Positions 1-7,951 of a stretch of 51,817 nt of DNA are shown piece after piece (the first letter of the stretch is position 1; every line of letters begins with the position of its first letter). A model generated the notes under the pieces. That model did no database searches. It was not told the origin of the DNA and saw only the letters and a list, made by a program, of their open reading frames with translations. The translations under genes and the position numbers were made by a program. The DNA lies in the NCBI GenBank assembly GCA_002391225.1, contig DGRV01000076.1, positions 7,495 to 59,311 on the forward strand. The letters are read 5' to 3'. The DNA comes from Christensenella sp. UBA4379 (GTDB taxonomy: Bacteria > Bacillota > Clostridia > Christensenellales > Aristaeellaceae).

Positions 1-317
1 ATGGCGGGGTTGTGGCTGGCCGTCACCATGGCCCCGTAGGGGAGGTCCAGGTGCTTGACGGTGAACATGATCTGCGGGGTGGGGCAGCTCAGGTTGACGA
101 AGCGGACCAATGTTCCCTCGCCCGCCAGGACCTCGGCGAACCAGATGCAGGCCTCCCGGCTCAGAAAGCGCCGGTCGTAGCCTACGCACAGGCCAGCCTC
201 GGCGCAGCCCTCCCGCTTCATTCTGCGGGCGAGGGCGGCCGCGATGCGCTGAATGTTTTCCTTGATAAAGCCGTCGCCGATCACGGCGCGCCAGCCGCCG
301 GTGCCGAATTCGATCAT
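1..317 (-). CDS. Phosphoglucomutase/phosphomannomutase family protein, N-terminal part
   Basis: Only the first 105 codons are in the window; the gene runs off the left edge. The protein begins MIEFGTGGWRAVIGDGF, the usual opening of alpha-D-phosphohexomutases that interconvert hexose 1- and 6-phosphates. It reaches the phosphoserine loop TASHNP just at the edge, so the catalytic serine is visible. Start is the ATG at 317, with an AGGAGG site upstream (about 324-330). It is not GlmM, which opens FGTDGVRG. Which sugar it uses cannot be told from this part. It is transcribed divergently from icd and has its own promoter at 416-443. Confidence 0.88.
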   Translation of the reverse strand, partial: MIEFGTGGWRAVIGDGFIKENIQRIAAALARRMKREGCAEAGLCVGYDRRFLSREACIWFAEVLAGEGTLVRFVNLSCPTPQIMFTVKHLDLPYGAMVTASHNPA

Positions 318-415
318 CCTGTCTGCCTCCTGCCCTAAGATTGTCGTATTTGTTTTTTAAAAGCCGCGGACCGGCTGAGGACGCCGCGCCGGCCGTGATG
401 TTCTTTTTCATCTCT

Positions 416-443
416 ATTATAAGCAAAAAAGACAAAAAAACAA
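416..443 (-). promoter_or_regulatory. Promoter of the phosphohexomutase gene
   Basis: On the minus strand: -35 TTGTTT (438-443), 16-base spacer, -10 TATAAT (416-421). The transcript would have a GC-rich leader of about 90 bases before the start at 317. In 318-585 I see this promoter, the icd promoter and an operator-like repeat, but no gene. Confidence 0.65.
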
Positions 444-517
444 GGACGGGCGGAAAATAAAGTTTGCTCCCGCCGGCGGGGGATTCCTTTTTATACCGTA
501 AAAAAACAGCAGCGCTC

Positions 518-545
518 TTGCAACGCGCGGATTCTATGTTACAAT
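518..545 (+). promoter_or_regulatory. Promoter of icd
   Basis: -35 TTGCAA (518-523), 16-base spacer, -10 TACAAT (540-545). The predicted start point near 552 falls inside the GTATAC repeat described separately. Confidence 0.65.
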
Positions 546-552
546 ACATATC

Positions 553-566
553 GTATACACGTATAC
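553..566. promoter_or_regulatory. Operator-like double GTATAC palindrome at icd +1
   Basis: Two GTATAC palindromes (553-558 and 561-566) are separated by two bases and sit immediately downstream of the icd -10 element. Palindromic GTATAC cores are common in GntR-type operators. No regulator gene is visible nearby, so the assignment is inference. Confidence 0.4.
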
Positions 567-585
567 AAGAAAGGGAGACGCGCTT

Positions 586-1788
586 ATGGACAAGCTTCGG
601 ATGACAACCCCCCTGGTGGAGATGGACGGCGACGAGATGACCCGTGTCCTCTGGGCGGATATTAAGGAAACCCTTCTGACCCCGTATGTGGACCTGAAAA
701 CCGTGTACTTCGACCTGGGCCTTCGGCACCGGGACGAGACGGAGGACCAGGTGACCGTCGACAGCGCCCTGGCCGCCAAGCAGTACGGCGTGGCCGTCAA
801 GTGCGCCACCATCACCCCCAACGCCCAGCGCGTCGAGGAATACGGCCTCAAACAGATGTGGAAGAGCCCCAACGGCACCATCCGCGCCATGATGGACGGC
901 ACCGTGTTCCGCACCCCCATTTTGGTCCGGGGCGTCAGGCCCACCGTGCGCACCTGGGAAAAGCCGATCACCATCGCCCGCCACGCCTACGGGGACATCT
1001 ACCGCAACGTGGAAATGGCTGTCCCCGGCAAGGGAAAGGCCGAGCTGGTGTTCACCGGGGAGGACGGTACCGTCCAGCGCAGCACCATTTTCGATTTCAA
1101 GGGCCCGGGCATCCTGCAGGGCATCCATAACCTGGATTCCTCCATTTCCTCCTTCGCCCGCGCCTGCTTTAACTACGCCCTGGACATCCGCCAGGACCTC
1201 TGGTTTTCCGCCAAGGACACCATCTCGAAGGTGTACGACCATCATTTCAAGGACATTTTCCAGGAAATCTTCGACGCGGAGTACAAGGCCGCCTTTGAAA
1301 AGGCCGGCATTTCCTACTTCTATACCCTGATCGACGACGCCGTCGCGCGGATCATCCGCTCCAAGGGCGGCATGATCTGGGCCTGCAAAAACTATGACGG
1401 CGACGTCATGAGCGACATGGTGGCCACCGCCTTTGGTTCCCTGGCGATGATGACCAGCGTCCTGGTCAGCCCCGACGGCAAGTACGAATACGAAGCCGCC
1501 CACGGCACCGTGACCCGGCATTATTACCGGTATCTCAAGGGGGAGGAAACCTCCACCAACCCCGTCGCCACCATCTTTGCCTGGACGGGCGCGCTGAGAA
1601 AGCGCGGGGAACTGGACGGGCTCAAGGATTTGTCCGCCTTTGCGGGCCGTCTGGAAAAGGCCGTGATCGACACCATCGAGGGCGGCATCATGACCGGCGA
1701 CCTGGCGCTGATCTACGAAGGGGAAGCCAAGGCGGTTTCCAGCCGCGCTTTCATAAGCGCCGTGCGGGAGAGGCTGGAGAACAGCTGA
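586..1788 (+). CDS. icd: NADP-dependent isocitrate dehydrogenase (type II, eukaryotic-like)
   Basis: 400 residues, full length for the homodimeric type II family. It oxidises isocitrate to 2-oxoglutarate and CO2 with NADP in the cytosol, supplying glutamate carbon and NADPH. Visible landmarks: TPLVEMDGDEMTR near the N-terminus, the substrate-binding KSPNGTIR segment around residue 95, RHAYGDIYR around 131, the metal-binding YTLIDDAVARIIRSKGG segment, and the cofactor motif AHGTVTRHYYRY around 306. ATG at 586 follows an AAGGGAG site. It is monocistronic: own promoter at 518 and a strong terminator at 1844. A GTATAC operator-like site overlaps the transcription start. Confidence 0.96.
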   Translation: MDKLRMTTPLVEMDGDEMTRVLWADIKETLLTPYVDLKTVYFDLGLRHRDETEDQVTVDSALAAKQYGVAVKCATITPNAQRVEEYGLKQMWKSPNGTIRAMMDGTVFRTPILVRGVRPTVRTWEKPITIARHAYGDIYRNVEMAVPGKGKAELVFTGEDGTVQRSTIFDFKGPGILQGIHNLDSSISSFARACFNYALDIRQDLWFSAKDTISKVYDHHFKDIFQEIFDAEYKAAFEKAGISYFYTLIDDAVARIIRSKGGMIWACKNYDGDVMSDMVATAFGSLAMMTSVLVSPDGKYEYEAAHGTVTRHYYRYLKGEETSTNPVATIFAWTGALRKRGELDGLKDLSAFAGRLEKAVIDTIEGGIMTGDLALIYEGEAKAVSSRAFISAVRERLENS

Positions 1789-1843
1789 CGCATCCGCCTT
1801 GGCGGGAAGAACGGGCGCGTCAAAATTGAAAATGATTCCTCCG

Positions 1844-1887
1844 GAACGGGGCTGCACACGGGCGGCTCCGTTCTTTTTGTTTTTTTC
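1844..1887 (+). terminator. Rho-independent terminator of icd
   Basis: An 11-bp stem (1844-1854 with 1863-1873, two G-U pairs) with an 8-base loop, followed by a T-rich tract from 1874. The rest of 1789-2136 holds AT-rich sequence and the promoter at 2072, with no gene that I can see. Confidence 0.85.
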
Positions 1888-2071
1888 TTCTGACAGAGCG
1901 CGTCCTTCGGAAGAAGGCGTATCTGGGAGAAAAAAGGCATTATTTTGAATTCTTTCCCGCCGATAAAAAAAGCTGATAGCCAAAGGCGAATTTATTGCTT
2001 TTTTTAACGGCACAGCTGATGAAAGGAACAAAGCTATTATAAAAACTTATAGACGGATTGATATTATTGAT

Positions 2072-2100
2072 TTGCATTTGTCGTTCGAATCCACTATATT
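2072..2100 (+). promoter_or_regulatory. Promoter of the small membrane protein-MATE operon
   Basis: -35 TTGCAT (2072-2077), 17-base spacer, -10 TATATT (2095-2100), about 35 bases before the first start codon. Its fit to consensus is good. Confidence 0.65.
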
Positions 2101-2139
2101 TTCGTATCATAAAAAGAAGAGACCGGAAGGGGAGTCGTG

Positions 2140-2583
2140 ATGCGGCGCTGTTTGTATTTGACGTTCCGTTATATGATCTCCTTCTGGGCTCCGAAGCGGC
2201 GGACGGAAATCGCCCGGGAGATCTGCGGCTGGAATCCCCTGTGTTTGCCCGGCGATATGATCGCCGCGATCCGGAAAGCCAATGGCCTCAAAGCGATGCT
2301 TCTGGCGGACGTCGTTCTGTTCGGCGGATGCGCGGCCGTCTGCGCGCTGTCCGACGGGCTTCCCGATTTTAGGCGGTTTTTCGGGAATGTTCCGGGGATG
2401 CTCGCCTGTATGGCCGCCTTCTGCCTGTGCGAGGAGCATCCGAGCCGGGCTTTTCTCAAATATGCGTTCATTGTTTTTTCTTATGGCTGCGGCGGTCATT
2501 GGACGCTGACAACCATGATCCTGATCGTTTTTGAACATCTTGCCGCCGGTGCGGAATGGACGCAAGGGGAGGCGAATCCATGA
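2140..2583 (+). CDS. Small putative membrane protein coupled to the MATE gene
   Basis: 147 residues, not recognised. It has a basic N-terminal part (RCLYLTFRYMISFWAPKRR), then a hydrophobic stretch around residues 50-68 and another around 112-135, so it probably spans the membrane twice. I consider it real because it has its own promoter (2072), an AAGGGGAG site just before the start, and a stop codon that overlaps the next ATG as ATGA (2580-2583), which implies translational coupling to the transporter. GTG at 2137 is an alternative start. Function unknown; a role alongside the pump is only inferred from position. Confidence 0.55.
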   Translation: MRRCLYLTFRYMISFWAPKRRTEIAREICGWNPLCLPGDMIAAIRKANGLKAMLLADVVLFGGCAAVCALSDGLPDFRRFFGNVPGMLACMAAFCLCEEHPSRAFLKYAFIVFSYGCGGHWTLTTMILIVFEHLAAGAEWTQGEANP

Positions 2584-3968
2584 ATCCGGTACAGGAGAGG
2601 GAATTATTTGAAGAAAAAAGCGTGCTCAGCGCGGTTTTCCGCCTCGCCTTCCCGACCGTCGTCGGGCAGATCATCCTGGTTCTGTACAACATGGCGGACA
2701 CGTTCTTTGTCGGTATGACGGGGAACGACGCCATGCTGGCAGCCGTCACGGTCTGCATGCCGGCGTTCATGGTGCTGTCGGCCATTTCCAACCTCTTCGG
2801 CGTGGGGGCGGCCAGCGTCATCGCACGGGCAATGGGAGTCCGGGACATCGAACGGGCGAAACACAGCTCCGCCTTTGCCTTCTGGGGCTGTCTTTCGGTG
2901 ACGGCGCTGTATTCCCTGGCGGCGTACCTGTTCCGGGACGTGTTCATGGACCTGCTCGGCGGGACGAACCCCGAGGTGCATCAAAACGCTGTGGCCTACC
3001 TGATCTGCACGGTGGTGTGCGGCGGCGTCCTCACCTCCGTGAGCGTCCTCTTTTCCCATCTGATCCGCGCCGAAGGCCGGGCCGTGCACGCCAGCGCCGG
3101 CATCGCCATCGGCGGGGCGCTGAACATCGCGCTGGACCCGCTGTTCATGTTCGTCCTCCTGCCGCCCGGCAGGGAGGCCCTGGGCGCGGCCATTGCGACG
3201 ACCGTGTCCAACGCTCTTTCCCTGCTCTATTTTTCCCTGGTGCTGCTTCGGATCAGAAAGCGCTCCCTGCTGCGCTTTGGCCTTTCTATGGAGATGTTCC
3301 GCCAGCGGATCCCGGCGGCTGTCTTTTCCGCCGGTCTTCCGGCCTGCGTGATGACGCTGTTTGAAAACGTTTCCTACGCGGTGCTGGACAAGCTCATGTC
3401 CTTGGCGGGGCTTTCGATGCAGGCGGGCATCGGGGTCGCCAAGAAGGTCAACATGCTGGCGCACTGCATGGTCCGGGGCATTTCCCAGGGGGCCCTTCCG
3501 CTGATCGCGTACAATTACGCATCCAAAAATATCGAGAGGATGCGGGCGTCCCTCCGGGTTTCCCACGCAGCCTCCGTCTGCGCGGCCGCGGTCTGCATGG
3601 GGCTGAACCTCGCCCTGGCCAATCGGATGATCGGCCTGTTCATCCGCACGGATTCGGATTCCCTTCGGTACGGAACCGAATTCCTTCGGATCCTGTGCAT
3701 CGGCGGGCCCTTTTCGGCCAGCGCGTACACGATCATTTCCTTTTTCCAAGCGACCGGGCACGGGAAAAAATCCTTCCTCCTGGCCATTCTGCGCAAGGGG
3801 ATCGTGGATATTCCGCTGATGCTTCTGCTGAACCGGGTCCTTCCCGTGTACGGGATCGTGCTGGCCACCCCTTTGGCGGACGCCCTTTGCTGCGCCGCGG
3901 CGAACGCGATGCTGGTGGCTTTCTTGAAACAGACGCGCCGTCCGGTTATAATGATGGCAGAGTGCTGA
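2580..3968 (+). CDS. MATE family multidrug efflux transporter
   Basis: 462 residues with about twelve hydrophobic helices in two homologous halves, the size of NorM/DinF-like pumps that export cationic drugs or metabolites with Na+ or H+. The opening FRLAFPTVVGQIILVLYNMADTFFVG and the repeat-start segment PAAVFSAGLPACVMTLFENVSYAVLDKLM are typical of the clostridial MATE group. Start is the ATG at 2580, preceded by GGGGAGG and overlapping the upstream stop codon. A LysR gene follows 38 bases later on the same strand and could regulate it, but no operator is evident. Substrate unknown. Confidence 0.92.
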   Translation: MNPVQERELFEEKSVLSAVFRLAFPTVVGQIILVLYNMADTFFVGMTGNDAMLAAVTVCMPAFMVLSAISNLFGVGAASVIARAMGVRDIERAKHSSAFAFWGCLSVTALYSLAAYLFRDVFMDLLGGTNPEVHQNAVAYLICTVVCGGVLTSVSVLFSHLIRAEGRAVHASAGIAIGGALNIALDPLFMFVLLPPGREALGAAIATTVSNALSLLYFSLVLLRIRKRSLLRFGLSMEMFRQRIPAAVFSAGLPACVMTLFENVSYAVLDKLMSLAGLSMQAGIGVAKKVNMLAHCMVRGISQGALPLIAYNYASKNIERMRASLRVSHAASVCAAAVCMGLNLALANRMIGLFIRTDSDSLRYGTEFLRILCIGGPFSASAYTIISFFQATGHGKKSFLLAILRKGIVDIPLMLLLNRVLPVYGIVLATPLADALCCAAANAMLVAFLKQTRRPVIMMAEC

Positions 3969-4006
3969 CGGCACAGATGATTATTTAAGTAAAGGAGTTG
4001 GAGCTC

Positions 4007-4900
4007 ATGGTTGATTATCGGCTGTATTCCCTGATCAAGGTCGTGGAAAACGGAAGCTATGTCAAGGCGGCCCGGGAGCTTTCCCTGTCCCAGCCGGCGG
4101 TCAGCCAGCACATCCGCCAGCTGGAGGAGACCCTGGGCGTCAAAATTTTCGAGCACGCCCATAACCGGATCACCCTGACGGCGGAGGGGGAAATCGTGGT
4201 CAAATACGCCCGGCGGATGATCGCCCTGTCCAACAACCTGAAAACCGCCCTCAAGGACGAGCGCGAGCAGATCCGCTCCCTCACCATCGGGATTACCCAC
4301 ACGGCGGAAAGCAGTTCCATCATCGAGGCCCTGGCCGCCTGTCTCAACAGCTATCCCGATATGAACATCAAAATCCTGACCTTCACCACGGACAACCTCT
4401 ATAAGAGCCTCAAAAACTATGAGCTCGATTTCGCCTTCGTGGAAGGGAAAACGAACGATCCCTCCCTTTCCTACATCATGCTGGACACGGACTGCCTGGT
4501 GCTGGCCGTCCCGCCCGACCACCGTCTGGCCTCCCAGAGCATGGTGTCCATCAGTCAGCTGAAGGCGGAAAAGCTGATCCTGCGCCTGCCTCATTCAAAC
4601 ACCCGGGTCCTGTTCGAGGCGGCGCTGGAAAGCAACGGGCTCAATATCGGGGACTTCAACGTCATCATGGAGATCGACAGCATCGCGACCATCCGCGATT
4701 TGATCTGCCACGGCTTCGGGGTTTCCGTGCTGGCCAAGAGCGCCTGTGTCAGCGAGGTCAAAAGGGGTAAGCTGGCGGTCCTGTCCATCGAGAACCTGAG
4801 CATGATGCGGGAAATCAACGTCGTTTCCCTCCGGGATTTCGAGCACCCGGAGATCCTCCGCGAGATCGTGAAAAAGTACAACGACATGCAGAGAAGATGA
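4007..4900 (+). CDS. LysR family transcriptional regulator
   Basis: 297 residues, standard LysR length. The N-terminal winged helix-turn-helix covers about residues 1-60 (YSLIKVVENGSYVKAARELSLSQPAVSQHIRQLEETLG), followed by a linker helix and a periplasmic-binding-like effector domain. Start is the ATG at 4007, nine bases after AAGGAG (3992-3997); a TTG at 3998 is too close to that site. Neighbours are a MATE pump upstream and a palindromic hairpin downstream. The effector and target genes are unknown; the pump is the obvious candidate. Confidence 0.93.
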   Translation: MVDYRLYSLIKVVENGSYVKAARELSLSQPAVSQHIRQLEETLGVKIFEHAHNRITLTAEGEIVVKYARRMIALSNNLKTALKDEREQIRSLTIGITHTAESSSIIEALAACLNSYPDMNIKILTFTTDNLYKSLKNYELDFAFVEGKTNDPSLSYIMLDTDCLVLAVPPDHRLASQSMVSISQLKAEKLILRLPHSNTRVLFEAALESNGLNIGDFNVIMEIDSIATIRDLICHGFGVSVLAKSACVSEVKRGKLAVLSIENLSMMREINVVSLRDFEHPEILREIVKKYNDMQRR

Positions 4901-4923
4901 ACCGGCGAAGCGCCGCAAGCTTT

Positions 4924-4970
4924 TTCAGCCCTGATTTTTTCTGCTGGATGCGGAAAAAATCAGGGCTGAA
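4924..4970. terminator. Perfect 18-bp hairpin after the LysR gene
   Basis: Arms 4924-4941 and 4953-4970 are perfect inverted repeats with an 11-base loop. Only TTTG follows, so it is not a textbook U-tract terminator, but it lies between the LysR stop and the Asp23 promoter and most likely ends the upstream transcript. Confidence 0.65.
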
Positions 4971-5003
4971 TTTGTCGAAATTGAGAATTCCTCCGGATTT
5001 CAG

Positions 5004-5032
5004 TTGCCAAACGGCTCCGAATTTGGTATACT
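5004..5032 (+). promoter_or_regulatory. Promoter of the Asp23-AmaP operon
   Basis: -35 TTGCCA (5004-5009), 17-base spacer, -10 TATACT (5027-5032). The transcript would begin near 5039, which excludes start codons upstream of that point for the Asp23 gene. Confidence 0.75.
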
Positions 5033-5060
5033 TGCCATATCAAAGGGGAGGTGCGTAACG

Positions 5061-5660
5061 ATGCCGTCCAAGGAAGAAAATCTGCCCGTCGACGTGGATC
5101 TGGATCTGCAGAACGGGGGAACGATAAAATACGCCAATGAAGTTATCGCCATCATCGCCGGCGTGGCCGCGACCGAGGTCGATGGGATCGCCGGGATGGT
5201 GACCAGCGGCGGCTTTGGGGATATTATCGGCCGCAACCGCAACATTACCCGCGGCGTCAAGGTGGAGCTGGGCAGCGAGGAAGCGTCGGTGGACCTGTAT
5301 GTCACCGTCGAATACGGCACGCCCATCCACAAGGTGGCCGCCGAGGTGCAGGAAAACGTCCGCAAGGCCATCGAGAGCATGACCGGCCTGCACGTGGTCA
5401 AGGTGGACGTCCATGTTCAGGGCGTCAGCTTTGAAAAGGAAAATCAGGAGCAGAAGGCCATCGAATCCGCCCGGAAGCCCGCCCTGCAGGAGCCCGATCA
5501 GAAGCCCAAGAAGTCCCGCGCCCATAAGGCTAAGGAAGAAAAGAAGGCGGAAGTAGAAAAACAGCCCGAGCAGGAGCCGGCCGCTCAGGAAGTCCCAGCC
5601 CAGGAAGCCCCCGCTGAGGAGGCCCCGGCGGCGGAAGCGCCCGAAGCGCCGGCGGAATAA
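5061..5660 (+). CDS. Asp23/Gls24 family envelope stress protein
   Basis: 199 residues. Residues 1-130 form the Asp23 (DUF322) domain: GTIKYANEVIAIIAGVAATEVDGIAGM, the glycine-rich loop, and a C-terminal strand HVVKVDVHVQGVSF. The remaining 70 residues are a charged, low-complexity tail with repeated QEAPAEEAP-type units. Asp23 proteins form cytoplasmic layers tethered to the membrane by AmaP, which is encoded next. Start is the ATG at 5061, behind GGGGAGG (5044-5050); the upstream in-frame TTG at 5004 lies in the -35 element. The long acidic tail is absent from the Staphylococcus protein as I remember it. Confidence 0.9.
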   Translation: MPSKEENLPVDVDLDLQNGGTIKYANEVIAIIAGVAATEVDGIAGMVTSGGFGDIIGRNRNITRGVKVELGSEEASVDLYVTVEYGTPIHKVAAEVQENVRKAIESMTGLHVVKVDVHVQGVSFEKENQEQKAIESARKPALQEPDQKPKKSRAHKAKEEKKAEVEKQPEQEPAAQEVPAQEAPAEEAPAAEAPEAPAE

Positions 5661-5774
5661 GGCCGCCTGTCATTTGTTTTTTGTCCGGCGGGCTGCGCCG
5701 GATCATCAATATTTGATTGGCCGGACGGTCCTGTGTTTCAGGGCTTTTCCGGCCGTAAGGAGGTTGAGCACGGA

Positions 5775-6650
5775 ATGAAAGCTCGTCTTGGCACTCGTCT
5801 GATTCTGATCATCGTCGCCGTTTTCCTGCTGCTGTTCAGCGTGGTGACGCTGTACTTCGGCATCCGCTATAACGGCCTGGCCCTGAACAAGGAAACAGTG
5901 GACATCCTCCAGGAGCTCCAGACGGCGGAAAAGGCCGACATCGGCGCCCAGGGGTACTGGACCATCCGCCGCATCGTGGTGATCGGCATGGGCGCGCTGC
6001 AGCTGATCGGCTCCCTGCTGCTGTTCAGCATCCCGGGCCGCATCCGCTATAAGCGCAAGGATTTTGTCATCCAGCAGAACGACAGCGGCGAAATCCGCAT
6101 CTCCATCAAGGCCATCGAGAACCTGGTCCGCAAGTGCACCGATACGCATGAGGAGTTCAATATGAGCAGCCTCCGCGTCAAGAACTACAGGGACGGCGTG
6201 GTGGTGGACCTCAAGGGCACGGTGCCGGACAACATTTCCATCCCCCTGGCGACCGAGTCCATGCAAAAGCAGATCCGGCAGTACCTGACCGTGTCTTCCG
6301 GTGTGAACGTGAAGACGGTCAACGTGGACCTGGCGGATACCGACGCCCCCATGCAGCGCAAATCCCCCTATGACGTAAGCGGGGAGATCGCCGAAAAGCA
6401 GGAGCAGAAGGCCGCCCACGAACTGATTTTTGAAGAGGAAGCCCCGGCCCCCGCGGAAGAGAAGCAGGAGCAGCCGGCGGCAGAGGAGCAAACGGCGGAG
6501 GAAACGCTTCAGGAGCAGGCCGCCGAGGTTCAGCAGGAAGCGGCGGAAGAAGCCGCCCAGGCGGCCGACGCCGTTTTAGATGAAGCGCAGGAGGTTTCCG
6601 ACCAGCTGGAGGAAGAGCTGGCGAAAAAGCCCGGCGAAGCCGAGGCGTAA
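5775..6650 (+). CDS. amaP: Alkaline shock response membrane anchor protein AmaP
   Basis: 291 residues. Two N-terminal membrane helices (about residues 8-28 and 68-88) are followed by a cytosolic Asp23-like domain (DSGEIRISIKAIENLVRKC to VSSGVNVKTVNVDL, about 105-205) and an acidic Ala/Glu/Gln-rich tail of about 80 residues. In staphylococci AmaP anchors Asp23 to the membrane. Start is the ATG at 5775, ten bases after AAGGAGG (5758-5764). It sits between the Asp23 gene and the DUF2273 gene, the conserved trio. The C-terminal tail resembles those of both neighbours. Confidence 0.88.
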   Translation: MKARLGTRLILIIVAVFLLLFSVVTLYFGIRYNGLALNKETVDILQELQTAEKADIGAQGYWTIRRIVVIGMGALQLIGSLLLFSIPGRIRYKRKDFVIQQNDSGEIRISIKAIENLVRKCTDTHEEFNMSSLRVKNYRDGVVVDLKGTVPDNISIPLATESMQKQIRQYLTVSSGVNVKTVNVDLADTDAPMQRKSPYDVSGEIAEKQEQKAAHELIFEEEAPAPAEEKQEQPAAEEQTAEETLQEQAAEVQQEAAEEAAQAADAVLDEAQEVSDQLEEELAKKPGEAEA

Positions 6651-6680
6651 CCGTTCCGGACAGAACAGGAGGGTTTGACA

Positions 6681-7328
6681 ATGTCTGATAAGCGAGTAAG
6701 GAAATATCTTCAGGTCGGCACCATGGAATGCATGCTCTTGTGCATGGGCGTTGCGCTGCTGATCGGCATCGGATTTTTCACCATCGGCTTCTGGCGGACG
6801 CTGCTGCTGGCCCTGCTGCTGCTGCTGGGCATGTTCATCGGCGGGGTGACCAACAAGCGCGAAATGATGGCGGACGTGTCCAACAAGCTGTTCCCGGCCC
6901 GCGCCCAGCAGGCCGCGCGGAACCAGCAGCTGGCCGAAAAGGTGCGCCGCACCGTGAACAACGAGGACTTTGACGAAGAACCGGCGGAAGCCGTTCAGGA
7001 AGCCGCCGCCGAGCTTCAGGAAAAGGCGGAGGACGTTGCGGAAAAGGCCGAGGACGTGGCGCAGGAAGCTGCGGAAGCGGTGACCGGCGCCGCCGAAAAG
7101 GCCGCGTATACCGTTGAAAGCCTGGGCGACCAGGCCCAGGAAGCCGTTTCCGACGCGCAGGACGCCGTTCAGGATGCGGCGGAGAAGGCCGAAGACTTCG
7201 TTCAGGAAAAAGCCGAAGCCATTTCTGACGCGGCCCAGGAGACCGCGGACGCAGCGGAGGAAGGCGTAAAGAAAGCCGCCGACGCCGCGCAGGACGCCGC
7301 CGCCGACCTTCTGGATGGGAAAAGCTGA
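6681..7328 (+). CDS. DUF2273-type small membrane protein with a long LEA-like repeat tail
   Basis: 215 residues. The first 80 match the small integral membrane protein found beside amaP/asp23 (DUF2273): two adjacent helices (about 12-32 and 35-55) ending GGVTNKRE. The other 130 residues are an Ala/Glu/Asp/Gln/Lys repeat tail with 11-residue periodicity in its last part (DAAEKAEDFVQ, EKAEAISDAAQ, ETADAAEEGVK, KAADAAQDAAA), as in amphipathic helices of LEA group 3 proteins or apolipoproteins. DUF2273 proteins are normally only about 60-80 residues. ATG 6681 follows AGGAGGG; the TTG six bases upstream is too near that site. Confidence 0.8.
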   Translation: MSDKRVRKYLQVGTMECMLLCMGVALLIGIGFFTIGFWRTLLLALLLLLGMFIGGVTNKREMMADVSNKLFPARAQQAARNQQLAEKVRRTVNNEDFDEEPAEAVQEAAAELQEKAEDVAEKAEDVAQEAAEAVTGAAEKAAYTVESLGDQAQEAVSDAQDAVQDAAEKAEDFVQEKAEAISDAAQETADAAEEGVKKAADAAQDAAADLLDGKS

Positions 7329-7360
7329 GGAAGGCCGGACGGCACAATCGAATAATGCTG

Positions 7361-7393
7361 GATGCGGGTACGGGGAAAGCCTGTACCCGTATC
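7361..7393. terminator. Hairpin between the DUF2273 gene and nusB
   Basis: An 11-bp stem (7361-7371 with 7383-7393, one G-U pair) and an 11-base loop. No U-tract follows, so it may be a weak or factor-assisted terminator or a processing/stability element separating the stress operon from the nusB operon. A convincing promoter between it and 7451 was not found. Confidence 0.45.
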
Positions 7394-7450
7394 GTGCTGA
7401 TCAAAGAGAAATGGAACCTTATCATTTTATAGGAACACAAGGAGACAGTT

Positions 7451-7951
7451 ATGGCCCGTAAACAGGCGAGAGTCGCCGCGATGCAGTTGATCTACGAACA
7501 GATGGAAGGCGGCGACGGCGGGGAGGAAACGCTGCGCGGTCTGATCGGCTTTGCGCCGGCCGGCCCCGGGTTGGCCGGGGAGGAAGAAGCCCCGGAGGAG
7601 GAGCGGCCGGTCCAGGATGCCCCGGCGGAGGAAGAAGCACCCGCTTTGGATCCCGCTTACGAGGAGGACCGGGCTTTCATCCGCACCCTGGTGGAGGGCG
7701 TTTCCGCCCATGCTTCGGAGCTGGATGAAAAGATTTCCGCCTACCTCAAGGACTGGTCCCTGGAGCGAATCGCGAAGGTGGACCTGGCCATTCTGCGCCT
7801 GGCGTTTTACGAGCTTCTCTTTATCAAAGACGTGCCCGAGACGGTGGTGATCAACGAGGCGGTCGAAATGGCCAAGCGGTATTCAACCGACCGCAGCGGC
7901 GCCTTCGTCAACGGGGTGCTGGGCGCCCTGTCCCGCGCGGGGCAGGCATGA
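7451..7951 (+). CDS. nusB: Transcription antitermination factor NusB
   Basis: 166 residues. NusB with NusE binds boxA of rRNA leaders and supports antitermination. The N-terminal ARKQARVAAMQLIYEQ helix and C-terminal DWSLERIAKVDLAILRLAFYELL and VVINEAVEMAKRYSTDRSGAFVNGVLG segments are typical. Between them (about residues 33-72) lies a proline- and glutamate-rich insert not found in ordinary NusB of about 130-140 residues. ATG 7451 follows AAGGAGAC. The stop overlaps the next gene as ATGA, the start of a chain of coupled genes running to ispA. Confidence 0.93.
   Translation: MARKQARVAAMQLIYEQMEGGDGGEETLRGLIGFAPAGPGLAGEEEAPEEERPVQDAPAEEEAPALDPAYEEDRAFIRTLVEGVSAHASELDEKISAYLKDWSLERIAKVDLAILRLAFYELLFIKDVPETVVINEAVEMAKRYSTDRSGAFVNGVLGALSRAGQA

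Noticed and set aside
1953..2013. Inverted AAAAAAGC/GCTTTTTT in the gap after icd
   Set aside because: AT-only stem with a loop of more than 20 bases is unlikely to be stable; probably chance in AT-rich intergenic DNA.
2604..3974. A 456-codon open frame on the minus strand opposite the MATE gene
   Set aside because: Low-complexity His/Arg/Gly-rich translation typical of antisense frames in GC-rich genes.
5684..5702. Small TCCGGC/GCCGGA hairpin between the Asp23 and amaP genes
   Set aside because: Only 6 bp, no U-tract, and the genes form one conserved operon; not convincing as a terminator.
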